Assembly: GCA_012295275.1 (NCBI GenBank) | Contig: CM022671.1 | Location: 17,111,956-17,175,955, forward strand | Direction: 5' to 3' | DNA length: 64,000 nucleotides | From: Chrysomallon squamiferum | Lineage: Eukaryota; Mollusca; Gastropoda; Neomphalida; Peltospiridae | In this document: positions 45,844 through 58,842 of the stretch, piece after piece | How positions within the stretch are numbered: position 1 is the first letter of the stretch | Layout of the letters: every line of letters starts with the position of its first letter | The notes under the pieces: model-generated | The model's input: the letters and a program-made list of their open reading frames with translations, nothing else | Told to the model about the DNA's origin: nothing | Database searches by the model: none | Program-made: the position numbers and the translations under genes

Positions 45844-47992
45844 TTAATAAAATAAATAAAAGAAAATAAAAGAAAAAGAAAGAGAGAAAAAATAAAAACC
45901 TGATATGTGGTTTTTTTTTAGAATTCTTTAAGATTTAGCGGCATTTATAATCTTTCGCGAGGTATTTATGCTAGTTTTGCGTTAGTTTCTGTCGTCATTT
46001 TAAGATAGTTTATAGCTTCTGGAACCATTTACTGAGGATAGTGAGGGTATGACCTTATCGTAGTAAAGCGAACATTAATTGCAATAATTGCTGTTGATAC
46101 AAATCATTTTGTATTTGTATTAATCAATACATACAATGTGTCCCCATCTCAGATTTATTATTTTATTATTTACTAACTCTTTTGTTTGTCAGTGAATGAC
46201 TCCCGTATGCATCAACATATTTACCTGCTGACAACTCGTCCTTTCAGTGCAGTTGCAGTTGCTTCCCTTCGATAATTTAAAAAATGTACGGTGGCTATGT
46301 AAAATAAATTATTCTTGGTTTAAATCATGTGTTTATACACATATACTGACATCGAGATGAATATTATTAATAGATTCACATGTATTAATGATGTCAATAT
46401 TATTACTTAACGTCTACAGTTTAAAATTATAAACTAATATTATATTGTGTATGTTTGCTAGTTTCTGTTTAACGTGGCCCCCCACTAATTTATTTGTTTG
46501 TTTGTTTGTTTGTTTTTGTTCATTTGTTTTGATTGTTTGATTGTTTGTTTGTATATTTTTGTTTGTTTAAATTCATAGCATTGTATAATATTTATTTCAG
46601 CAGTATCAGCAGTAATGAAAACTATTTAAAATCTTTTAATTCAAATTTACTTGCTTCGTTAAAAAAAGGGTAATCAGACTTATTATTTTAGACAATGTTT
46701 GCCGAGTTTGGTAAAGTACATGCCTAATTTAAAAACTGATATCCTGTGTTGAACTGAATTATTTAATTTCCCTAAAATTGGTAAAACAATAATAACAACA
46801 ACAGCAACAACAATAATAAATAAATAAACAAATAGACAGACAGACAGACAAACAAACAAACAAACAAATAAATAAATAAATACATAAATAAATAAATACA
46901 TAAGTACATAATAAATATCCTTCAAGAAACATACTCCAGAGAGAGCGGACGTCACAGAACATTCAGCAACGTAAACGATCTGTGTATTTTGTTTGTGGAA
47001 GCCATTAAATCAATAAACAATTCGAAAAAAAAAAATAATAATTAAATTATTAATAAAAAATAAAACAATAAAAAAAAAAAAAAAAAAAAAAATTAAAAGA
47101 TTATGTCTCTGTAACGTTAATACTGAAAGAGGGATCGAAAAAGGTTTATTAGATCTATTTGTGAAACTGAATAATACGTTACAAATTTAAACAAAATATC
47201 AGCAGTCAAATAACGAGTCATCTGTGCACATAACGAATTTACGAAACTGTAGTACATATCATAGTAATTCACAAAAACTTGTTATTTTTCAAAATCAAAC
47301 TTTGTTATTAGCAAAGATTGGTAATACGAAAACAAAAAATATCGTCATTTGGAACAATACAAAATCTGAAACATGGTCTCTGTGTTCAGTTCATGCTGTC
47401 AACAGGTTTATATTAGAACAAGCCTGTAAAGAAGCCAATTAATATTTAACCAAAAACCTCTTCACTTATCAGCAGACAGTCGATAGAAAAAACCAGCACA
47501 TTAACATTACTTTTGTTGTCGTCAAATTTAACTGCACATTCTATGACCAGTGGCGACATCAGTACCACTTAAAACTTTACATAGCATAAACAAAAATCCC
47601 TAGTGTTTTTGCCATTGAGATGCATATAGACATTTTAATTCCCTGGAGGTATTTTTAACCAATTTTATCAGAATTATATTTATTTATTTACGAACACACA
47701 AATAATACCAAAACATATTTTCGTAGGACCATCCAGTTGGTAATCGCAGCCAATTGTAGCAGAAGGAAAATGTAATTTAACTTAATTCCATTTTACTCTA
47801 GCAATTTAAATGTTTTTAAAGAATTTAAAAGAATTCCTGTTAAATTTAGTTTCAGTGGCGGTGCCTGCTGCCTTTAAGAATATGTTAATTTCTTCGTAAC
47901 AGTTTTCAGTTACGACTCAGAACCTCTCTTGTCAAAAGGATTCACGTAACTAATTTGATTTACTGTCTTCGTTAAGTTTAGTTTTAGAGGCG
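45261..47992. other. divergent intergenic region, channel-proximal part
   Basis: Contains an AT run (about 45378-45399), an A homopolymer (about 45415-45452), CAA/AAT triplets (about 45768-45842), GTTT/ATTT repeats (46490-46565), CAAA/AAAT repeats (about 46830-46905) and an A tract (about 47071-47092). The last 100 bases before 47993 are non-repetitive and presumably include the channel's 5' leader. No other gene seen. Confidence 0.65.
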
Positions 47993-48168
47993 ATGGCTAC
48001 GTTTAAGAGCACGTTGAAAGAGTTCGCGGAGAACACATCGGCTCACGGTGTAAACAAGGTCGTTTCTGCTAAGGGATGTTTTGTTAAGTTTATCTGGCTG
48101 ATCCTGTTTCTCGGTGCAATGGTACTAATCGTGTTCCAAGTGTCAAGATTAGTGACAAATTACATGCG
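47993..48168 (+). CDS. DEG/ENaC exon 1: N-terminus and TM1
   Basis: ATG at 47993 is preceded by GAGGCG (G at -3). Encodes FAENTSAHGVNKVV with the His-Gly gating motif, then TM1 (VKFIWLILFLGAMVLIVFQV) and TNYMR. Donor gtacgt, phase 2. Confidence 0.92.
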
Positions 48169-49362
48169 GTACGTTTTTATTTTCTGGTTATCAAATTACT
48201 GTGATTTTGTGTGTGCGTGTTTGTCCCTGTGATATATATATATATGTGAGTGTGTATGTATATGTTTATGTCTGTGTAAGTATGTATGAATGAATGTATG
48301 TTTGTATGTAATGCGTATGTATGCGTGAATATATGTATGTATTAATGTGTATATATATATATATATATATATATGTGTATGTTTATGTATGTATGCGTGT
48401 ATTTAGGATTGAATATTCTCTGTCTTATGTAATTTAGGATTAGTGAATATTCTCTGTCGTGTATCTACGTCTGAATAGACTCTGCATATAGACAATATTC
48501 GGGAACGCATTGGCGCAGTAGGACATTTTAAGAAAGTAAAGCTTTATTGTCGTATGATATTCTACTGCTCTTGTGATTTGCATACATTCGCCGCTGCACT
48601 GTTTTTACGAACAGTGTAGAATAAACAAACTGACAAATAAACAGACAAAACACGCAACATCTGTTGACACGTTTGCAGCATCCGTGGTTGTCAGAAAACA
48701 AAACAATTATTTTTCATCTGCTGATATTAAATATTAATTATTTATTGTTCAGTGATTTGGAACGTGGATGTCCCATCTTTAGGGACTTTTATTGCTTTCT
48801 TTGACATTTTCTATAACAGAAACAAATAACAAAATGATCACATTGTTATTTTTTACTTATACTTAAAGTCTAAAAGTATAGAAAATATACGTACATTTGA
48901 TAAGAAAATATAAAAAGCTAAACAAACAAATAAAAAAAAATAATCTACAAAAATAAAAAATAATAATAATAATAAATCAATAATTTAAAAAAATGTATAT
49001 AAAGTTCTGTTATTTTCTTTATTTTTATTATATATATATAACAGAACTTTATTATATATATATAACAGAACTTTTTATTTATTTTAATCTGTTAATTAAT
49101 TCCATCTAAATAAACATGATTAGTGACACTCTCTTTGTTTAATTATAAGGCAATTTCAATATTTTATTTTATTTTCCACAGCTGGTTTTCACTTAGAACT
49201 TTTTTTCATAAATGATAATTAGATATGCTAACAATTTTTTCGTAATACATGACAATGAAATGTACGGGTTTTTAGTGGGGTTTTTCAGTATATATTTTTC
49301 CTTTCTTTTTGTTCTTTATTTATTTATTTCTTCTTCTTCTTCTTCTTCTTCTTCTTCTTCTT

Positions 49363-49429
<67 letters not shown>

Positions 49430-49709
49430 TTCAGGAGACCTGTGACGCCTACAACAGTCGTGCAAAGCAAGCCGCTGATCTTTCCTTCTGTGACGATTTG
49501 TAACTTAAACCCAGCTCAGTTAACCAGAGTCAAGGAAAACGACGACATGATCTACATCGTTAACAACAGCGCCAACTTTATGTCCGTACCTCTGTCATTG
49601 TTTCCTGATAATCTAGTAAGTACAGTTGCTATTTTACATTTATTTATTTATTTTCGTTGACAAAGTAAACATATTTTAGTTATCATTATCATCAGTCATA
49701 ATCTTTATC

Positions 49710-49806
<97 letters not shown>

Positions 49807-50737
49807 TGTTTTTGAATGTCAAGTTTGTAATTGCAGTTTTGTTTTTTGAGACTAAATTTTAAAATAAATTATATAATTAAATAATTCTGTATCTTATCGT
49901 TAGATTATTTACCTTTACAATGATCAATCTTTCAGTAAAGGCACCGAATCCAGAAATGTCCTTGAATTTTTATACGTAACACACACTCTCACTCACAAAC
50001 ACACACCTACTGCATTCATGCATCTGTGTGTGTGCGTGTGCGTGTCGTGTGTGTTTGTGTGTGTCTGGATGTTTGTGTTATAGACAATGTGTAAAATTCG
50101 GCCACTCTGTAAACTTGTCTGATTCATTCCATAAACATGCATAGCGATTATTATTAATAATTTATTTATTCATCGATTTATATATTAATTCAATTCATTG
50201 TTATTATTTTTTTTTTACAGATACTTGTCACAGATAATTCAGAACCAGAAATAGGTAACTCCTCATGTAAGTGACATATGTAAAATTAAATTAAAACCAA
50301 ATACATGTACTGTCAAACATAAATTTCAAATATAACAAATCAATGTTTAAATTTTTACATTTAAATTTCTTTTCGTTATATTAAATTAACTAAAAAATAA
50401 TGCTTTGCATGCAGAGTACTGTAAAAAATTATAATTTAATTGATTTTTTCCTGTATTAAATTAACAAAACAAATTTTCATAGTGTTACAGACGGATCCAT
50501 AGACTGATATCACAGTACCTTTTATTAAAAATAAAAATGGAATTTTCTTTTTGTCGATGACTACTTTCTTATAATGAAATTCCTTTTGAAATTTGGGGCA
50601 TCCTATATAATATTGTTTATTTACAAAGAAACTCATTTGTCTATAATAACAAATGAACAACACGTTTTATTGTCATTGTTGTTATTGTTAGTCTTACTGT
50701 TATTATTACTATTATTTTTATTATTGTTGTTGTTGTT

Positions 50738-50772
<35 letters not shown>

Positions 50773-53700
50773 ACTGTTATTGTTGTTGTTGTTATTATTA
50801 ACGCAGTACAAGATTTGCTGGATGAGTACGCTGAAGAATTCATGATGAGATTTAACGCAGGGGGAGATAATTTGACGTCGTTTTTGTCTCAGCCGCTTGA
50901 AGAATTTCTTGTCGATTGTACGTTTGCTGGACGTGTCTGTTCTTTATCGTAAGTTTGTGTTTAAATCTTAGTGTTCTTCCTTCTAGAAGACTGCCGTGGA
51001 CACAATCTCTGACCTTGCCAGAGAGTTCTGTTCTGTCTGTCACAGTGTAAGTTTATGTCAACACTTTACAATAATCAACTAACCGAGGGAAAGTTTAGGT
51101 GATCGACATGTTAACCTTCTACAGCATGTTATTTGTATTGTACAGTGATGTTAGTCTGAGGTATAATAAATAAAATATTAATTAGTGTCGGTACGTCCAC
51201 TCTGCGGTAAGTGGCCTAGAAAGGTAGTACATATTTCCTGTTCATAGGAAGGTGCATACAAAAAGCTCCTTGCTGCTAAATAGTAACGGTAGGAGCAGCG
51301 AGCGGGTTTTCTTCATGTAATCATTATACTTATACAAGTTATAGAAGACAAGAGTTCACAAAACATTCCAGCATTTCTAACATGAAGAAATTTAAATAAA
51401 CTACCTTCTTATATATATATCTATCATTTTCTTATCATCCTATAATTTAATTCCAATACTTTATATATATTCTATACACAGTTTTTAATTTGTGCCAAAT
51501 AATCAACTGATGAATCATACATTTTCCCTTTCCTTCCAATATGAGACTAAATACTTACATGTTTTATGGACAGTACAACAGCGAACAGTGAAAAGGTCTA
51601 ATAGTGCATGGTACATACATTCTAAGTATTGAAGTACTCATTCTGTGTTCATCTTTTTGGGGTTAGGGTTATTGCTGGACGATTTAAAGGTTGTGTTACA
51701 ATTAGTGGCAATCTTGATATGTTCCCTTTACTGCATTCTACCTGCAATATAGAAGTGATCCCTATTGTGTTTACTCATCTGACAGCCCTGGATGAAAGCG
51801 TCAACAATTACTTTCCGTCATTAAAGACAGAAAAGTATGATTTGATTAGAGATCCTTTCATAAATCATTCTTCCAACCCTGAACTTGAGTTACAGTTATA
51901 TGCTGTCTATGACATGCCATGTTTTTATTTTGAAAAAAAAACCCAAATATTTTTCATATTTATTTAGCCAGATGTGTCATTATTTTTTCATGTGTTCCAG
52001 GGTGTGCCGTTGGCAAAAAAAGATTGAGAGGGTTAGCGTTATTTTGAGTGAGGGTTAGGGTTAGAGTTAAGGTCAATATTAGGGTTAGTTAGGGTTACAG
52101 TTAGAGTTAGGGTCAGGGTAAGGTGTAGAGTCAGTGTCAGGATAAGGGTTAGGGTTAGTTAGGGTTCATTTTAGGGTTAAGGTTTGGGTGAGGGTCAGTG
52201 TCAGGGTTAAAGTTAGGGTTTAGATCAGTTTTAGGGGTAGGGTTATGGTTATAATCAGTTTTAGGGTTAAGATATTTTGAGTGAGGGTTAGGGTTAGGGT
52301 CAGTATAAGGGTTAGTTAGGTTTAGGGTTATGCTCAGTATTAGGGTTAGTTAGGGTTAGGGTTAGGTTTTAGGGTTAAGGTTAGGGTTAGGGTTACGGTT
52401 AGGATCAGTTTTAGGGTTATGGTTAGAGTTAAGGTTAGTGTTAGATTTGTTAAGGTTTACATTAGGATCAGTTTTTGGGTTAGGGTTTTGGTATATTTTA
52501 GGGTTATGATTAGGATCTTCTTATATTCGTTGTCACTATCACTGGAGGTTATTGAGAGTTCTTTACAGTTGACTTATAATTATATTTTTTAATGAGCAGA
52601 ATACTTAGATCAGGATACACGATAATCTTTTAACTGCGCTCCCTTCTGAAGATGGACTTGATTCAGTTTTCCACAGGACGTATTACACTGAAAACAAAAG
52701 TCTTTCAACTGCCTGTTGTTTTGTTTGATTTCGAACAATTTTGAACATTCGGGATAGCATCAAAAATCATTATCCCCAGTTTATCCCTTCTTTTACGAAC
52801 CTGAATGATTGATTTGGTTGTTTGAATCAGTGAAAGGTGAATAATTAAATGATTGTTTGTAATAAGTAATGTAAATAGAAGGCTCAGAATGAAGGTAGGA
52901 GTGCTGAATAAAAAAAAAAAAAAAAATAAAAAAATAAATAAAAGACCCCACCAAATAAATAACCACACACTTAAAAAACATAATAAAAATAATGATAAAA
53001 AATTTCTTTCTTTCTTCCTTTGTATTTTCCTCCCCAAAAAGCCAAGCCCACATTTTCTATATAAACCCCACCAAAAAATTCATCTTTAAATAGAAATGCT
53101 GGAGTGTTTGGAACTCTTTCCTTATAGGCAGTATATGTTAGACATTTGATAAACGAAAAATATTATTGTTATTATAACTATTACTATTACTATTATTATT
53201 ATTATTATTACTATGTAGTGATGTTTTTTATCTTAATTCTTTCATTCCTTTACGTAGATTATATTGATATTTTCAGCTGTTTTTTTTAAAAATACCTGTT
53301 GTACTTTTTTGTTTTTATTATTTTAAATTTAATATTGAATACACTTAGATGTTCATATTTGTTTATTTTCTTAGAGATTTTCAGCGCTTGAATAACTTTG
53401 ATTATGGCACATGTTACCAGTTTCCGAACAGAGAAGTATATAACAACGGGATTCTCTTTCACAATGCTGGATCTGTGTTTGGTAAGTAGCTTAAAACAGT
53501 TTGAATTTACAACTTGATGGAAAGATTAAAGGAGTACATAAAAAAAAATAATGCTGGATAACTTTACTGAGGAATATAGTTCTTTGGATTCTTTGCCTAT
53601 GCAAAAATCGTATAGCTTTATCAGGATTCATTGCAAATGACATTACTTTTTTTCTTTTATGATAGTACAATGTAGAAAAGCTGGCTGCAGCTAATTTAAA

Positions 53701-53849
53701 ACAAAACAGAGTGACTTAATTCTGTACGTACTGATTATTATACTGATAATATACAAAAATGATATTTTTATAATGTTCAATTATAGCTGTATTATGGCCA
53801 TTATTCTTTTAAATGATCATTATTTGATATAAGTTAGTGACACCGCAGA

Positions 53850-53885
<36 letters not shown>

Positions 53886-54172
53886 TGTGTGTTGTGTGTG
53901 TTTAACTACTGAGTAGGCAATACAAATAAAAATGAGGCCTAATCATCAGGGAGTAAAATCCAGAAGCGGGACCCAGAAGCGACTTTAGTTCACATTGCTT
54001 CAAAATCTTAATCCCAGATCTGAGATGTCGTGGTTACGTTTTTATAAGATTTATAAACACCTGTGAGATGGAACAAGCCTACTGAAGAAGATAAAAGAGG
54101 TTAACCTGAAAGTGCCAAACAGCTGAAGTTTCAAAACCTCAAAACAGTAGATCCACCATCTGGTGTGTGTGC

Positions 54173-54206
<34 letters not shown>

Positions 54207-57200
54207 GTACTTATTATTTTGTGAACAAAGACAGGAACTGAAATACAGTTTAACAAAACTAAATGGTTCTCGAAAATTTAATATTTGATGCTCATTTTCT
54301 TAAAATGTACATTAATCTCCATTAAGGAGTTCCCAGAGGAATATTTCATTGTTGGACGATATAAATAAATAACTGTATTTAATGATTTTACTTGGAACAA
54401 CAATAACTTTAGCAGATGCTTAAATCCATCACATCATATAGCATATTATAATTATTTTAAGGAACATATATACAGTTTGCAAAAAATACACGAGTACGAA
54501 GAAATCTTCTGTTAAATGGGGCAGAGGTGCAGTTTTAATGAGGTATCACACAAATGGAAAAAAAAAAAAAAAAAAAAGGAAGAAAAGAAGAGATAATAAC
54601 TACAAAACCCCATCAAAACAAGTAACGACAACAACAGTCTATCTTCAGACTGTCGTAACAAAGTTTGTGTCATTAACAATTAAACAGTAGGTTTACGAAC
54701 CTTACCCAGTCTAGTAAAGGACAGACCATTTGCATTTGATATCAGCTCCATTTCATTGTAATTTGAAAAAAAAAAAAAAATGTTTCTATTATAGAAAAAA
54801 CCCATCTGAATCATCTGATTAATTTAACATGTTTTCAGGACTAAATCTGATACTGAACATAGACCAGGACGAGTACATTCCCTTCTTGACGTCAGGGGCC
54901 GGAGTTCGAGTGCGCATTCACGAGTTCTCGTCTGCCGCGTACATGCTGGAGCAAGGACAGTCGATTCCTGTCGGATTTGAAACATCAATCGGGATTCGGC
55001 CAGTAAGTTTATTTTTAATTTACAGGTTAGTTCTTAAGTGTCTGTCAATCACCATTTATATTAGTTATTTAATTTTCTTTTCACAATTATTTTTATTTTG
55101 TTTTTAATAAAAATTGTAGAATTTATAATATGCTGTTTTATACACATATGAAAACAGTTATTCAAGTCGTTATTTCTTACATTTGAGATATATAACAAAA
55201 TATAATAATAATGGAGAGAAAAATAAAATAAAAAAAGGAAGTCATTTTAAATATTTTAATTACGTAAAAGTTCAGTATTCAGTTTGGAGAATATTGAAAT
55301 AATTAACTAAAATCTGAACAGCAAATTAAACATAAATACTTATGAATACTTGTACGTATCTAATTTATATTTTTATATTACTTTCATGTATATTATTTGA
55401 TAATAATATATACATATTTTATTTGCCTTGCAAAACAAAAGGCTGAAAACAAAAGTAGCAGAGAATGTTTAATTGATACGCTTATTCATTGTTCATTTTC
55501 TTTTCCATAAGGAGCTTTTGAATAATCGTATTTAATTCAGATGGATACTGTAATAAAAACATTTATTTTTTATTTTTAAGAAGCATGTAAATATATCAAA
55601 TATCTTAACACAGTTAAAACATTGCATACTAGAGAAACTATAGATGCATAATGAGATAACAGATATGTCAATGCAACATCTTACGCAACAAAATTAACAG
55701 AACTAAAAATTGTTTAAAAATAATAAGCTAGGGTTAGAATTAATATTGGTAGTGTTAATTATTGGCATTATTATAAATATTATACAACACATTTTGAGAC
55801 AATAGCTTTTTGTAAGCTGTCAGTATGTTTCCAGATGTTTTTGTTTTATGACACAAATTTAGAAATTGTATTTTCCCTTTAATAACCGCATTTGCAGAGT
55901 GCACAATTCAAGAACAGTCCTCATTACAAAACTCACAGTTAAAACGACACTATATTTTAATCTTCGTTATTTAAAATAAAATGGTTGTGAAATTTTCAGG
56001 TTGTGTCAATCAAAATGTCAGCTCCGTTTAGTGACTGTGATCCTGCAGAAACGTTTAGTGACATTTTGGTAAGCCGTCGTTTGAAAATAAACTGAATTCT
56101 GTAAAATCTTAAAACTGGTGTAAGACTTTTTCTTAACTGCAAGATATTTATTTATTTATTTATTTATTTATCTATCTATCTTCATCAACATCATCACAAT
56201 CATCATCATCGTCATAATTATTATCATCATCATCATTATCATTATTGTTGTTGTAATTTTAACATTAGAAATTCAGAAATAACTCCGACCGTTTTTATTG
56301 ATTGATTAAAATATTTATTATAATTATTTATAATAAATTGATATGTATTTATTTATTATGCAGTAGTTATTTAAAATGCTTATACTGTCTTATTTCTCTA
56401 TTTAAAATATGTATAATTCTTCTTTTTTAAAAAATATTTTTATTTAGTGATCTCAAAAACAATGCATACAAGAAGTTATGTGTATTAATATATATATATA
56501 TATATAATTTTTTTTTTTTTTTTTTTTTAATATATTTTATTTAGGGATGTCAAAGAGAATGCGTGGAGAAAGCTATATCTACACAGTGTATATGTTCCAG
56601 ACAGGCAATTTACGAAACTATTTACGACTTCGATGAAGATGATTTTTACTCATCGGGTCCAATACGACCATGTGACAGAGGAGGTTTGTTCATGTATCTT
56701 TACACACCCTGTCTCCTCTACATCACTAGACATAAACACATATCATAAACAGGTTCACTTAGCAGTAGCCAATCTTGTTTCTTTTCTGTACTGTTACGGC
56801 TACTATTACTACTATTATCACTACTATTATTACTACTATTATTACTACTATTATTATACTATTATTATGGCTACTATTACAAGTGCTATTACTACTATTA
56901 TTACGGCTACTATTACTACTACTACTATTACTACAATGTCAACAACAACTACCACACCACTACTATAACTACAGTTGTTACTACTACAGTTACTTACTAC
57001 TAATAACAGTAATACTAATACTACTACTAATAATTAATACTACTACTACAGATATTGCTACATCAGTACTGATTAAGTAATAGTGCTCTAACTATTACTC
57101 TACAGCAACAACTACTACTGCCACTATTTCGATTATACTATAACTGTTACAACAACTACTACTACTTTATATTACACTATTACTACAGCAACTACCACTC

Positions 57201-57796
57201 TGTTACAACAACTGCTACTGCTACTCGTACTACTATTATTACAACCACAACAACTACTTTGAATCTACGTTTGTTGCTACTACTCTACAACTACTACAAC
57301 AACTCTACTGCAGTGACGACTTGCTATTACTACTACTACTACTATATTATTACGTATAACGACCACTGTTACTGATAATAAAATTATGAAAGTATCTAAC
57401 GTTTTATTCAGATATAAAATGTATAAAAGAGGTCATGAGAATGAAACAAACAGGACATCTGTTGTGCGCCGATTGCAGGCACCCATGCAGGTACATTTTT
57501 AATTATTTACACACACATCATCATCATTATCATCAACATCCCTCACCATGAACGGCATAATATTCATTATTTTTAATATCATTATTGTAATCATTGTTTT
57601 CATCATCATAATGTTCATCGCTGTTGTTGCAGCTGTTGTTGTCTTTATTGTAGAAAACACACATATGAGATGACAATGTCAATGACGCAGTACCCGTCTT
57701 CAAATTATGACCCTGTACTGCAGTATCTGCTTTCACAGAAAAAAGACAAACCTTTGTATTCTCAAACAGACACCAGGTAGAGTGGTCTTCTCTTTA

Positions 57797-57833
<37 letters not shown>

Positions 57834-58771
57834 TGTATCTGTGTGTGTGTGTGTGTGTGTGCGTGCGTGTTTAAAATGAAGTAACATCAAAAATAAAATG
57901 TTTTGTTTTGAAGACACTATCAGCATAGGCTATTGCGGATCCTGTTAAGAATTTTTATTAATTCATTTATACCTTATTTTGTCTATTATCATCATAATAC
58001 TTACACGCCCCGTTTTGTCTATCGTAATATCTCTATTAAATTTATCATATTATCTAGATACTCTATTTTATCTATCATAATATCTATATGCCCTATTTTT
58101 TTTTTATCCTTATAATATTTTGTCTGTCATAAAAATCAACATGCCCTGTCTTGTTTATTTTCATATTACATGCCATCTTTTGTTCACTTCATAATATCTA
58201 CATGTCTATTTTGTCTATCATTGTAACTGTAATCTTCCAGCTAGAAGAGTCTTACAAGACTGTTTATGACAGTTTTGATCAGCACCTATTCATCAGTAGA
58301 CTGAAACAAAATTTTTGTTTTTAAATTTTATGTGTTTCATGATAAGCCTTCAGAATAGAGTTGTACTATCTTCAGCTTCTCTGAGCAGTTATTTAAAAGT
58401 AACAATTTATTTGGTAGTCAGTGTGTATTATGTGATTTGCTGCAAAATATACATATATAAATTAATACGTTTAAAATTCTTGTTTTTACAGGAAAAACAT
58501 TCTTTCATTGAAAGTCTACTTCACTGATCTTGAAGAAGAAATTAAGACGGAGGAGGAGGCCTATCCTGTATGTAATTTTATGTTTAAATGTGCTTGTTTA
58601 ATGAAAGGAAACCAAAATTGCATGACACACAGACACATGAAAATATTCACCTGGATTTTTAAATATTTCTAGTTAAAAATGTTTAGTTGGGTGCCTTCTT
58701 CTTCTTCTTCTTGTTATTGTTGTTACTACTGCTGTTATTAATTATCATCATTATTATTATTAGTTGCTATT

Positions 58772-58842
<71 letters not shown>

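Noticed and set aside
51629-51967. 112-codon plus frame in the DEG/ENaC intron 4
   Set aside because: No DEG/ENaC motif, not needed for the frame, and ends in a homopolymer stretch.
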